DNA from: Dipylidium caninum
Taxonomy: Eukaryota; Platyhelminthes; Cestoda; Cyclophyllidea; Dipylidiidae
DNA: 64,000 bases
Direction: 5' to 3'
Assembly: GCA_017562135.1 (NCBI GenBank)
Contig: QEYB01000180.1
Coordinates: 558,001-622,000, forward strand
The notes beneath the pieces were generated by a model. It saw only the letters and a list, made by a program, of their open reading frames with translations, was not told where the DNA came from and searched no databases. How positions within the stretch are numbered: position 1 is the stretch's first letter; each line of letters begins with the position of its first letter. A program made the position numbers and the translations under genes. This document shows, in pieces, positions 12,601 through 24,800 of this stretch.

Positions 12601-14698
12601 TGGGGTGGCTGAGTGGCTGGCTGGCTGGGGGCAAGAAAGGGGGAATGGGGGTTGATTTACACTCAGCCAGCATCCTCGGGTAGCATTGACTCAAAAGAGG
12701 ACCTTGAAAGGGCAAGAACGGCACAGAGAGCTTATCTGTCTCACTGAGTGGATACGACCTAAGGCGTGTTCTCGAAGTCCGTGCCGTTACTCACTTGAGG
12801 GTCTGCAATAAAAGGAATGCTGCACACACACACACCTTGAGGAGGCAGTTGGAGTTGACCAGCATGTTTCCGGGCTTGATGTCACGGTGGACAATACCGG
12901 CGGAGTGGAGATATCTCAGACCGCGGAGGATTTGGTAGAGAAAAATTTTGACGTGATCCGAAGACAGAGGTTGAGGCGAGACAATGATTTTGTGGAGATC
13001 AGTCTGCATCAGCTCAAACAGGAGATATCTATTTTGGTAAATTTTGGTTAAGGCGGCAATAGGCACTGCGCGGTCGGAGATGGGGAGGCAACTTGTACGA
13101 GGCTCCAACCAGGCGGCACTTGGCCGTGCTTCCCCTGTCAAATGCAGCCATACGTACCCTGACAAGGAACGAACAAATCTACCATTCTTGTGAAAAAAAA
13201 ATTGTTACCATCAGATGCCTGCTTAGCATTCGACATATTGAAAGTAAAACGCAGGAGGTATTTCCATGTTCAAATAGCCAACAAGGAAATGAAGCAAATT
13301 TAGATACTTCAAGGTCAGGCAAAAAAGCAGTTGAAAGGATACACTTCGTCAAAGGCGGAGTAGTTGTCTGCCCTCACAACGTCAATCAGGGAGACGATCT
13401 GAAACGGACAGGGGGGTTAAAGGCACCTTGGATTTTAGAGGAGTGGGGAGGGGGAAGCGGGAAGTAGGAAGCGGGAAAGTCTCACATTGTCGTGGTGGAG
13501 CGTGGAGAGCATCTTCAGTTCGCGGTAGACGCGCTTCGCTGTGATTGGGTTGTGGAAGACTCGGGGAATGCGTTTCAGCGCCACTCTACGCCCGTCCCTC
13601 GGGTCGATGACTGACCTAAAGCACGCGACGGCACTCTTCACCTGATATCTCCTTTAAAAGAGCTCAGCGATTAAGTGTCCGCCATGTCTTGTGGGCAAGG
13701 GTGAAAAAGCGTATGCGGCGAGGGTGCCGGTAAGGGCGAATCCCGCAAAACAACTCTGACGAAGGGCAATTCAAGTGAGTGTCTGCAGTGCTTCGTTGGA
13801 CTTTACCCAGTTTGCACGGAAACGAAGTCATAAAGAGGTAACACCAGTTCTCTTGACCACAAAATAGGCAGCCAACCTGTCTCTACTCCGTGGCAGCACA
13901 AACGGACCCAAGAATTGCGGCAAGGAGCCTCAGAGAGCCTCCTAATAGCCCGTTCAGTTACCAACTAAGGGGGCGGTGCAGGATGCTAATACAAAGCAAC
14001 TGTAGGAGATACACTTAAGTAAGAAACAAACGACTTTGCAGGGATAAAGTAGCGTGATTTTTTCAAATGGAACACGTAAATCAACCGCGTGAGACAAAAC
14101 GCAGTCCTCACGTAAGGCCACGTATCTTAATCTCAAGCCTAGTCGTCGCGCAGCAGGTCGGGCGTTCAATCTCACCAGGCCGAAAACGTAAATTTACATC
14201 TACGAATGGAGAAGCATGAGGGTCATTTACCGCGCCATTAAGGAAGCTCGACTAAGAGAAGTGGCAGGGAAAGCAGCGCTCTTCCACTACGAAGCGGGGA
14301 ATGCATGAAGACAGGGAATGGGAAACAGATTTGATATCGGTGGGAAAAGTGGATTACCAGACTACGCCGAAGGCGCCGTATCCGAGACCCTTTTCGAGGG
14401 AGCACTGGGAGCCCTCGCCAGAGGTCCGGGGGGGCAGGAGGAAAGGTTTGTAGTGACCGACACTACCGGGCTCTGTTGGGTGGACGTAGATAGCAAGAAG
14501 AGCCTCCTCTCGAGGCCCGGTTGCCGTAGCGGCAACTGAGGCCGTAGACATTCCGTTGGGAGAGCGATCAAAGGAGTCGTGAGAGATAGCTTTGCTCACC
14601 GCTGATCCGCTGGTCCCGTTCTGTCCTGAATAGCTTTGGATGACATTGCGAAAAGGTCGATGCGCAACTTGACGATGATTAACCACAGTGGTGGACAT
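9665..14698 (-). CDS. NLK: Nemo-like kinase (atypical MAPK-related Ser/Thr kinase)
   Basis: Eight coding exons on the minus strand: 14,358-14,698, 13,486-13,615, 13,343-13,398, 12,836-13,028, 12,310-12,498, 11,972-12,181, 10,607-10,994 and 9,665-9,768. All junctions are GT-AG and all phases agree, giving 536 aa (human NLK, from memory, is about 527). Residues 1-105 are a low-complexity N-terminus. The kinase domain starts with the glycine loop GYGAFGVVW (106-114), followed by VALK (Lys128), the catalytic HRDIKPGN (223-230), DFGLAR (243-248), and the NLK-diagnostic stretches LMQTDLHKIIVSPQPLSSDH and RLRYHSCMCSCC. The family acts in Wnt, Notch and TGF-beta signalling by phosphorylating TCF/LEF and other transcription factors. 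The activation segment reads TTE rather than the TQE I recall for vertebrate NLK. A Ser/Thr/Ala/Pro-rich insert follows the CMCSCC motif. The ATG lies two bases after an AG acceptor (14,701-14,702). The last exon could instead be spliced at an overlapping GTGAGT. Confidence 0.93.
11651..11752. repeat. Tetranucleotide repeat cluster in an NLK intron
   Basis: Within the NLK intron 10,995-11,971. GACA and GGCA units grade into GGCG/GGAC units and return to GACA (11,651-11,715). A second tract of CACG units follows (about 11,733-11,752). This is a mixed microsatellite with no coding meaning. The open frames crossing it on both strands are repeat artefacts. Confidence 0.85.
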
Positions 14699-14715
14699 AA
14701 CTAATCACTGCTGCT
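14699..14715 (-). promoter_or_regulatory. Putative 3' splice acceptor at the NLK start codon
   Basis: On the minus strand a CAG-rich stretch ends in GATTAG, with AG at 14,702-14,701, two bases before the NLK ATG. The polypyrimidine tract is poor. The position fits either trans-splicing of a leader or a 5' UTR intron, and is read together with the same arrangement at TAF1, MEAF6, CRCP and the CRMP-like gene. Confidence 0.35.
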
Positions 14716-14942
14716 GCCAGGTATTAAATGGTGCTAAGTGCAATGAGACCTAGAGTGAGAGAGTGTATTTCACGTAAGCGTGGTACTCCGTCCTGTTCCT
14801 ACGGTAGCCGGGATGCAGAAAAAGACGGATGCGTTAATAGTGCCTACTCACGGCGACCGGGGCTTATATAGTAGCAGCAGCGGCAGCGGCAGCCGCGGAA
14901 TACTGACGCGCCGTTTGCTATCGTGTGTTTACACGATGGTGC

Positions 14943-15004
14943 ACACGCACGCACCGTTGCGCGCCCATTTGCAACATGCACGCACGCACGCACACACGTT
15001 CGCA
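14943..15004. repeat. CACG/CA-rich simple repeats
   Basis: Interrupted GCAC/CACG tetranucleotide and CA tracts, about 250-300 bases upstream of the NLK start on its minus-strand sense. Confidence 0.75.
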
Positions 15005-18000
15005 CGGGCGTACACATGCTAGGCGAATACGTCAGCAAAGGAGCCGGGTGCGCGTATGCGACGCGCGCGCGCGTGCGTGTCAGTCGGCCTCCGCGCCCTC
15101 AGCCGCGCGCACGACGCACAGACCGCCGCCAGCGCGAAAATCGATAGACAGACAGGCCAGAAGCGGCGCGTGACGTAAGTGCGGACGTGCGAGTGTGCGT
15201 TTGCGCACGCAGCCGGCCGCGCCTCGGCCCACGCGGCCTGCGAGGCGAGGTGTGACGCGATACTGCGGACGGCGTGCTCCACGTTCCTCCGATAGAAACA
15301 TGCACTGCACACATTCCGCCGACTACCCCACTGCCGGGACGCCTCCCTCCCCTTGCGCTAAACCGGTTGCCATGCCTGTCTTCGCCCCACGGCCCAATGA
15401 CGGGGCCCGTGCCGTGAGCAGCGTAGGTATTACTATTTTTCGGAATTTGCGCCCATCCCGAGACTTGCCACGTGTCACAAAAGATACGTCAAGAAATCAT
15501 ACCACTGGTTATTGCTCCAGGGTTCGGCAGACCCCAGCACAAGAGCGTATAACTTGGCTGCTAAACGGCGGCCAACTTGTTTCAAGGACATGATGCAGTT
15601 CGTCGTCTTTCAGTGCAGGCCTGATATTCATGACTTTAACCAGATTATACAAAACAACGGTCTTGTCGCACATCCTATCAACGGCAGAGCCGCAGACCCC
15701 CCCTGATAAATAATAAGAATGGGGGCATCCAGTAAAAGAAACAATTTCACCTATTTTGGCATCATCTCAGCAGCGAAACAGTGCGTTTCGCCTCCAGTTT
15801 TGATAACTTAGAATAATCGTTCGGTTTCGGTAATTAGAAATGCCAGCAGAACTTCGGGAAGCCAGGTGGCTGGGTACGAGACAAGTGGTGCAAAGAGGCT
15901 AAATGCGAGAGAAGGTGTGATCCTGTGGAGACTCACAAACTTTCACTGAAATGACGCTGTGAGGCTTCCTTTTCGACCGGCTAACTCAACACCCGCAGAG
16001 GGCAAAAGGCACAAAACACACGCGGCGAAGGTCGGTTTACCCAGACGTCACTCGCGTCTCCGTCTGAGAGTTGGCCACTGGAGCTGGCGCTGGGTGGCTG
16101 AGGACGCAGACACCGCCCTGTCGCCCTGTGCGCCCCGCCGCGTCTCGGCGCGTGCAGCGGCCTTTCCGTGAACGAGTGGCCAGACAGACGTGGTAGAAGA
16201 CGCACTTCGTGCAGTACATTCGTTTTCTACTTGGAAAAGTACACTCACTCGCAGGAGGCACGCCTTATTGCCCTGAAATGCCGCCTAAAAATAGGGAGAT
16301 ATTTCCTGCGAGCAGATAAAGGGAAAGGGTGTGCAACGCGGAGTCCCACCGCGTCGAAACAATGCGCGTTAACGACTGGTGGGGCCGCGGTCTGGTGCCC
16401 TTTAATTTCATTAGACGCGGCATCCCTCACCCAAGTAACATCATTACAGAAACAGATGAGCCCGGAACCGGTGATAACCGAATGAGGGCGAATGCTCGGC
16501 TTAGAGCAAGAAAGCACTGAAATTACGGGCGATAGGGTGTCTGGTAGTCGGTGATCTGTCTAAATGGATTACCGCCAATAAACGGAGGAGCGGTCCTCTT
16601 TCATCCCGATTTCGTGTCTGCTGCGGTGTGGGCTCGGGAGGGCAGCTCGTCCCGCGCTGCGCCAACGCCTCGGCGGCGTAAACATGTTGCCAAAGTAGAA
16701 AGACCTTTGAGAAGTTGGTTCTCGGGTTACAAACGGGAGTGAAATTCACGACTGCACAGTACACTTCGCGGTTTTTTCGGAGGCATGAACGCGCGTTTGT
16801 TTTGAAGTTAGGGTGGTGGCGGACTATTCCTCTTTGGAATGGATATTCTGAGTAAAAAATCAAGTCACTTCCTTTGTCCCGTCCACAGCGGAACCTCCGA
16901 ACAGCAGCCTCCGGGGCTGAGCGGAATGGCCTGCACCCACGTGGGCTTCACGCGGCGCAAGTTGGAGCGGGAGCGGACGGGTGGCACTCCTCGCTCTGAG
17001 CAGCGTGTCCACTTCCCCGCTCAGGCTGCGCGGGATCATCGCCGTCTTCACGGCATCGGTGAGGTTTAGCAGACCACACTTTTAGATGGTCGACGTCTCA
17101 AAATTCGGCATATCTTCCCTCTACTGACGCTATATTTTCGACGAGTTCCAAATTCCGTTTCTGCTTTAGGAGCCCCATGCCGTCTTCCGTGTGTCTCGCG
17201 GTGTGATTCGTCAAGTTTTAGTGGATGCAGTGGAAGAGTTGCCTAACGAAAGGTGTCGGGAGGTTCGCAATATGTCGGGTGTTACGGTTTGATTCGCGCG
17301 TGATGGGAAGCTTGGAGGAACCTTCCCGTTACTAAGCGCAGGAGACAAGGAAACGGGGGTGGGGCCCTGTTTGGTCTGCCCCGACATCTGTCCGACTCAC
17401 ACCCCGTTTCCCCGTTCCTCGTTTCGGGATGCCCCGTGCGCAGACGACCCGGCTTCGCGCACCGCCTCCTGCGACTGGGTGGGCGTCGAAGTGCTGCGCT
17501 GCACGCGATCCGAGGCTGGTGGGGTGAGGCCAAGCACACACCAACACACACACACATACACGTCATCGAAAGGCGAACGCGCTCAGTTCTGTGAGTTGGC
17601 GTGAGACCGCTAAAAGCGATGCCAGGCTTAATGACTGAATAGTCGGCGGGTCTGGACTCCGTGTGCGCCGACGAGGGCGCGTGCTGGCGTAGCAGCTTCT
17701 CGTTCGCCGCCTCCCCCTGCTGTCTGGCTGGCGGTCAGCAACACCAAAGGCGCTTGTGCGCCGTCAGTGTGAGCAGAAAGCGGCGAAAAGATCGACTTCT
17801 CCTGATAGAGGCGAGCAAACTCGTCGATGTTCAGGCGTATTTCCGCGGTCTCTCTGATATTTGTTCGCGTGAGCATGTTATCTGCCTGCTTCAAACAGAT
17901 CAGCCTGGCATTATTTTGCTCCTTCCCGATAAGCGCATGTCTCACTGCGCTCGGGCGTGCGAGCGTCTCCTGCGGCGTCGCCAGCTCAAACGGAGCGGAA

Positions 18001-20796
18001 CGCACAGCCGGCACGAATGGCTGCTCTGCGGTCCTGTCAAAGTGAGCCACGGACGCCGAATCCGACACGACGCGGCCGATTGGCCCAACAGTCGGCACCG
18101 GTGCACAGCCACCCCGGGGCTTCGCGGTGCCAAGACCAGGCGTTTAGGCCACAGAGGGGCGTACGAATACGAAATTTTTCTTATTTTTGTACTACATCAG
18201 GTCACTCGTGTTTTCTGGACAAAATTTAGTGGGGCAAAATGTGCCAAAAGAGATTCGTTTCGGGCACTTAGGGAGGGTTGAGCACGTTACTAAAATTCCA
18301 AGAATCCGCCGGTGAGTCTGCCAAATTACAGCGCCCCCTTGAAGGCCTTGAAGGCGCGCCCTGGAGGGCGAGCGCAGCACCGGACCAATTTCCAGTGATT
18401 GTGCAATGAGGACGCACGAAAGAGACGAGACAACAGCCCTTTGCAGACAGCAAGGCGAGTCACTCAGCAAGCGCATGTCGCATGCGCATTCTGATCAGGT
18501 GTCATACGCAATCAACCACCCCGCGGAGGCAGGCCGTGACAGCAGACTGTCAACTCTCCTGAGCGCGTATATTCGCCACACATTCCGCTTACAATTACAA
18601 AATACCTTTGAGTCAAAGTCGCAGATCGCTCAAGTGCCCTGAGCCGTTCTCTGCACTCTTAACTCTTTTGTCAGTATTCTTTGCAATGGCGAAGTAAGAA
18701 CGATGTGTGTGCGTGGGCCTGCGGTTGCCTTTCCCCAGACCACAAATGAACCCCCCTGATGCGCTGTGGACTGGAGCAGCTGCAGCACATCTTTCCCACG
18801 CACAGTTACGGTCACGTCGGAGTCTGCGACGCGAAGTCCAGTCGGTGAGTGGTCAAGTGGACCTTGTCTTACTGCTAATGTACCGATGTGGAGCGTCTGA
18901 GGGCTCCAGACCTGCTCGCTCTGTTGACAGAACCTTTCGCTTTCGCCCTAGGACGCTCGGCGACTGGCGGAGCTGCGCATTCGGCAAGGCATATCGTATA
19001 AGACTGTTTTGAGCGGAAGAGCGGGGATGAACAAGCTGTTGTTCTTAAAACACGTTAAATTTGTTGGTGGATTTTGTCTCAGCGTCGGATCAATAGTTTG
19101 ACGATTTTATACTCATTTTAATGTATTTCCCTCGGCGTTACTTGAAAGCCACCCTTGACTGGCATAACTGTAAATAGGCGTGTCTCAGTTGCCGTAAGCG
19201 AGTAAGCAAATTTGGATTTGTAAGAATAGAGAAGGCCTTGCTTCGACGGTGGGATCGAAGGCTTCTGGCGGCGCCTGAGGGGTGTAGGAGGACAAGAAGG
19301 CGGAGGACGGAAGCGGCAGGGACGCGAGGTTTGCCCGCAACTGCCACTGGCGGGCCGGAGGCCTTGAGCTCTCCGCCGGCCTGTCCGCCCGCTCGAGGTC
19401 ATCTCCACCCTCGTCAGGTCGTGCGCACGTGCTCCTACCTGAATTAACCCGGTCCCGCCCCATTTGATTGCCACGCGTCCTCGTGACGGGTCAAGTTTCA
19501 CTGCGGCGGCCAGACACGGCGCGTTGGTTCCGGATTCTCGGCCGTTTATACACAACCCGCGGCCAGTTTCTGCGACACGCGACACACGACACGCACATCG
19601 CCTGCCTGCGGGGACCGGTTTGCGTGTCCGGGCCGCGAAAACAGGGGAAACGTCTAGCACCCAGGCTCGAGACGAAACCTAACGATGAAATTTGAGTTGC
19701 TTGTTGAAATTTTGCGTCCTGTCGCCTGGACTGCTGGCCCTCCCCCAAAACGCCGCCTCCTCGGGGGCAGCACACACTTTTCTCCTGTTTAATCGTACGC
19801 AAACAATGTGTCCATCATGCACGAGGCGGTTTAGTTTGCACTTACTTTGTGCGGTGCTGTTACACTTCCGAGCGGGTTAAGCATAATGGTTACATGGCGA
19901 TTGCGCACACACGGTCTTATTTGTCCAGTGGAACTGCTCCCTCGACGACGCACACTTTGCTAATGCGAAAGTTTGCTCACCGACAACTGATGACCACTCT
20001 CGCAGTGATGGAAAATGTTTCAGACCAGAAAAAATCGTCACCTCGGCGACAACGTGAGCAGACATTCGAGACTGCGGCCACCTCGAGGGCGGGTTGGCGG
20101 GGCCAATGGGATCGGTCTTTCCGCTGTGGCCTTCCCAGCGGCGGAAACGCGTTTAATTGCGTTACCCCCGAGCCCTTGAATTCCACGCCAGCATTTCTGA
20201 GATACACCGGAGTGCGATCCGCCTGATGCGGCCTCCATGCGATTCGAAGGCGTAAACACACTCGACTTGTCCAGTGATTTGCTGGCGCACCAAAATGCCT
20301 TCTGCAACACCCCGTCCTGCCCAATCTGTCCAGACCCCGACGTCTCGTGGCGCGTGTGCCCAAACGCACCACCTCGACATCGCACACGCTACTCACTATG
20401 CAAATAACCAAACTGTGCTCGTAAGGCGTTGCCACTGCCACGTAGCGGCGTGGCAGCACGCGTTGCCAGACCACTTGGTATCTCACGAGGAGGGAGGGTA
20501 TTCGAGGACTCTAGGAAGACTGTAGCTGCTGGTGAGGCCGAAAATCCCCTTTGCCATTTGCACCCCACCGGGAAGGTAGCGGGGCCGGGTCGGGGCGCTA
20601 GTCAGTAGGACCGGCCAGTCCAGCAGAGGAGGATGCTGGAGGAAGCAACTTCTTCTCTCCTTGCTGCTGGATTGACGGAAGCAAGACTGACGGGGCGACA
20701 TTTTCGCCTAATTGTACGACTACATACACCACCCTCGTGAGACTCAACCCCAACCGACTAGCTGTTTACCACCAGCTGCTCTCGCCGTCTTGGGAC

Positions 20797-20879
20797 TTTT
20801 CCACTGGCAAAGTAGGAATAATCTCTGAGCATTAGGTGCTCATGATGCCTTCTCAGAGACCGGAATTTTTCCACTGGCA
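20797..20879. repeat. Hairpin flanked by 13-bp direct repeats
   Basis: The 13-mer TTTTCCACTGGCA occurs at 20,797-20,809 and again in the same orientation at 20,867-20,879. Between them is an inverted repeat, TCTCTGAG (20,822-20,829) and CTCAGAGA (20,852-20,859). GCAT/ATGC can extend the stem across a small bulge. The layout resembles a tiny non-autonomous insertion with target-site-like repeats, but 13 bp is long for a target site and no transposase signal exists. Confidence 0.4.
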
Positions 20880-21808
20880 GATCGATGGCTCTGCGAATAC
20901 AGAGAGGACATCAGCAGCCCTGCATTCCCTTCACCTAAAAACCTATTGTTTTGGGCTAGCATTTTCAGCATTAATTCGCGTTCAGAACGCGTATTGACAT
21001 TTCCTCTTTCCGGAGTGGTGAGCCTCTCCCCTGACGGCCTTCACGCACCCAAGGGCCACCGATTTCCCCGTCCCTTGCCTCGTCACCGAGACAACTTTGG
21101 CTTCGTTATCGACAATTATTCGTCAATTAAATTAAATTAGATCGGTATGCAGCAAATGTTGCCCTCCACAAGCCTCCCCTACCCGAAATTTACGACAAGG
21201 CAATAATTTACCACACACAAGACGATGCATTCGTGAGAATGACTTCGTATTTTCGGCAAGATTATCAGTAATTGGAGCGTTGGGCAGCGGAGTTGGGTGC
21301 CTTCCCCCTTAATCGACAAGTCGGCATTCCCAGGTTGGTCCAGGGGCTGATTGCTTGTTGCTAGAAGGCAGCAGGAGTAACTAGCAGTGGGAGGCAGCAG
21401 TTAAGAGCTCCTAAGGCCAGAAGGACATGGCAGAACCCAGAATTGGTGGTTGCAAGTATGATCGGACGAGTGAGATGAAGGCCTTTTCCCTCATTCTAAG
21501 CCGTGGACAGCATCTTATTTGTGAGGTTTACGAGTGATCACCGGGAGCAGTAAAGGTAAGAATCGCCCGACGCGGTCATTGCACCTGGGGCTCGGAGATG
21601 CATCGCTTCTCCTCTGTCATTTTGCGACTTTGACTTCATTGACCTATTCGCCTCGGCTTTCCGGTCCCTCGGCTTCAAGGGTGTCAGGGCCTCTTCAACA
21701 AAGGCAGCCCCACCGCGGTCTGTCTGGCGCAAGGCCACGTCGGGCACCGTGTTTGTCACTCAGGCAACTTCGGCAAACGTCTATGAGGCAGACATCGGGA
21801 CGCGCTGA

Positions 21809-21843
21809 TGCGTGCGTGCGTGCGTGCGCGCGCGCGTGTGTGT
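21809..21843. repeat. TGCG/CG/TG simple repeat
   Basis: Tandem TGCG units pass into alternating CG and then TG dinucleotides. The alternating purine-pyrimidine tract could adopt Z-DNA. No gene overlaps it. Confidence 0.85.
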
Positions 21844-24800
21844 GACTCACCTCGGCCCCTCGTCGGCCGCTGGCCTGGGAGGCCTATAAATATCCATCGC
21901 GCCGTCCGGGCGGCAGGGCGCAGGGCGAGTCAGCGAGGCTGGCCGGACGCCTCCGCCGCCTCCGTGCCACGAGGCCTCGCGCTCCTTCTCAGCAGACACC
22001 CCTGCTGAGTAAGGCCCCGCCGTCTGGCGAAAAGACTAAAAATATTCGCCGGCCGCGACGGCGCTTTGCACACATCATTTAAACTCCACCGGCGTGGACG
22101 TAGGTGTCCATCTGACGCCTTCACAATCGGCCTCCCGTCGTTCAAGGAGGCGTATTCTTTACCCCTCTAACACTGTGAAATATTTTTAACATGCGCATAA
22201 TGGGGGCCTTTTCGATTTGAGTTCTACGGAGGACGTCTACTGGCTAATTGGGCTCAAAATTTATAATAGCAGACGTCTGCGTGTTTCCTCGAATTCTAGT
22301 CACTGGGCGATTTGCAGATGATGTCTCTGCAGATCGGTGAAGGACTCCTCCGTAACTTGACTGCAGGATAGACTCCGCCTTGCCGTAGAGGTTACTCGGG
22401 CCGAGAGGCACGTTGAACGACTGCACACCGCGCCTCTGTGCGAATGCGCCGGTCCCTTCGGCCCCGATACGCGCTGGTGCGGCTCTTCGAGACGGTTGTT
22501 CAAGACGTTGGCCATGAGCAACTTATAGATTGGTAAGACGAGGTCACACAACTGTTCTGCACAGTGACTGAGTCCGAAAATAGGCGACTGGGTGGTAAAA
22601 GTTGGGGGAGCATGTTGACGCTTGCTGCCCCCGGCTCGGCGATGTCTGAAACCAGCGCAGTTCGGCCGGTGCCAGTCGCTGCCGACATTTACTCCATCGC
22701 CGCGTGCACGGAGCACTTGCGGAACAACAGGACTGGCGCTTCGCGTTGGGGGCCCCTGTCCGCGGGGGCATCGCAGTCCCCATCCTTTCGGCGACAGGAC
22801 GAGAAGATCGGAGCATGGCGGCGCTCCCGGACAAATTCGTCGTCACCCGCGATTCCGAGGGGCCTTAACATTTCCACTGTACTTTTGTCTGCACAAAACT
22901 GGTCAGCTTCGGAGGTTTGTTCCGCATGACAAAATGGCTTCCCACCCCGCCACTCGTCAGACGGCCCTCTGCACACCCAACCGCCTTTATTGTATACCGG
23001 CGCCTTATTGCCGGCTCAAGGCGGACTCGGCGGCGTTGTGGCTCCCATAAAGCGTGAGCACACTACCATCTTTTGTCTATCAAATGAACACGAAGCAAGG
23101 CACTGGTGAATAAACAGCTTTGGTAGTATATTTCGCCTGGCAAAGTGCCAAAATTCGCTGCGAGTGAATACACAAAGTACACAATGGAGCCTTTTGATGG
23201 CGATCGCACAGGGCTGCACTTCACTTTTGATGGCTGAGACGATCGCCGTCGCCTGAAGGCGGTGCCGCTCTGAGGTGGAGGGAAATAGCCTTGCGAAGTA
23301 GTGGAAACACTGGACAGGCCAACGAGATGATCTGCGAAATGTGAAAACGTTATCAATTGGAGAATTGCACAAATGGCCGAGGGGTTGCCAGGTGGAGCAT
23401 CCAACAGTCAGCCGGTCTGCGTGTCTTGGGCGCGAGGCAGAGTTGGTCGCCTCCGTGGACGCGGTGCACGATGCCCGCCCGACGACGGGGCGAGGGTCAG
23501 GTGGGGAGACCGGCGGTGAGGCAGTTTGCCCGGTCGCGCGGTTCTTCCGGTCATCCGAACGCGGGACGCGCGTCGGGAGCCTGGCACAGCACACTTGGCG
23601 CGGGCGTTAGAGGCGGGTTGCGGTAAACCTCCTCACCAGGCGCACAACAAAACTCAGTAAAACCGGATGTGCTCAAAATGACGCACTTAGTCAAATGAGG
23701 TGGCTTTTATTGACAGAGCGCTTAGAGGAAGCGGTGTGGGTGCTGTATGCTGCCACTTTTGCGTCTCAACTGCCCTTGCACGGACCCGGCTAATGTGAAG
23801 CTGAATCCGCATCGTTTGACAGAGTTGGCGCGGCCAGATGGACAAGTTGGCTGAGTCGCTAAATGTTTGACAGCCTCCTCTCGTCCACAACGCCCGTGGA
23901 CGCGTCGGAGCGCACTTGCATCCCCACTGGGGCACCGCCGCGGCTGGGCCGGTGTGAGCCTTCGCACCACCACCTATGTCGATGACCGGGTCACCGCGCG
24001 TAATTAGAAGGTGCTTTTCCGTGATGTCACCTCACCGAGTGTGAACAGTTTTCGAAGGGCCGGGATTGAGCGCAGAGCCCCTCACGGCCTTCACCGGTGG
24101 GCCTAGAAGAACGGAGGCAGTGAATGCCACCTGCGGCGCCCATCGCCAGGGGTCAGGTTGACCGCCCAGTCGTAGACGCCTCCGCGCGCAGGGCTTCGAA
24201 GCGCAACCACATCATCGCCGAAGGCAATGCGCATTCAGGTCTCGCGTTACAGCTCAATCCACGGGTGTCACGCGACAAAAAGCAGAAAGTGTGAAGGAGA
24301 GGAACACACCTTGGCTTGTTCCCCTTCTTTGGTCAGACCGAAGTGCAATGGCCAGGCGGGCTGCCACCAGTGACAATCGGCCTCCTCAGGTTCCGGCTCT
24401 GTTCCTTGTGCGTTGTTTGCTCTTCCCAGTAGAAATGCGCATACAGCTTCCTGAAGAAGGGTAACGTAGCGAAGTCAATTGCAGCATTCGTAGAAGAACC
24501 GAGGTGAATTTCACCGCATTGGGCTACGCATTGAGATGCCCGGCCGTGCCACCTGGGACGGGGACTTTGATGCTGGTGAGTCAATCCAGTGCGGCCTAAT
24601 GGCATACAAGAGGGCAGAAGACACGGCAGGCAGCCGGCCAACATGGCGGCTAATGAAGCGGGCAGACGGGCGGGCGGTTGGCACAGCGCTCGGCTGTCAG
24701 TGAAGTGGAGAGGTGTGCTTTAAGGCGCCGGGAATAGCATACCTGTTGGCCTCGACTGACTGACCGTCGTGCAGTCGTGGGGAGGAGGTGCACAGGACCG

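Noticed and set aside
17661..18281. 206-codon open frame
   Set aside because: Competing long frames exist on both strands, with no recognisable domain and no codon bias distinct from neighbours. GC-rich sequence yields such frames by chance.
22300..23594. Several 100-190-codon open frames on both strands
   Set aside because: Mutually overlapping, motif-free and without plausible splice links.
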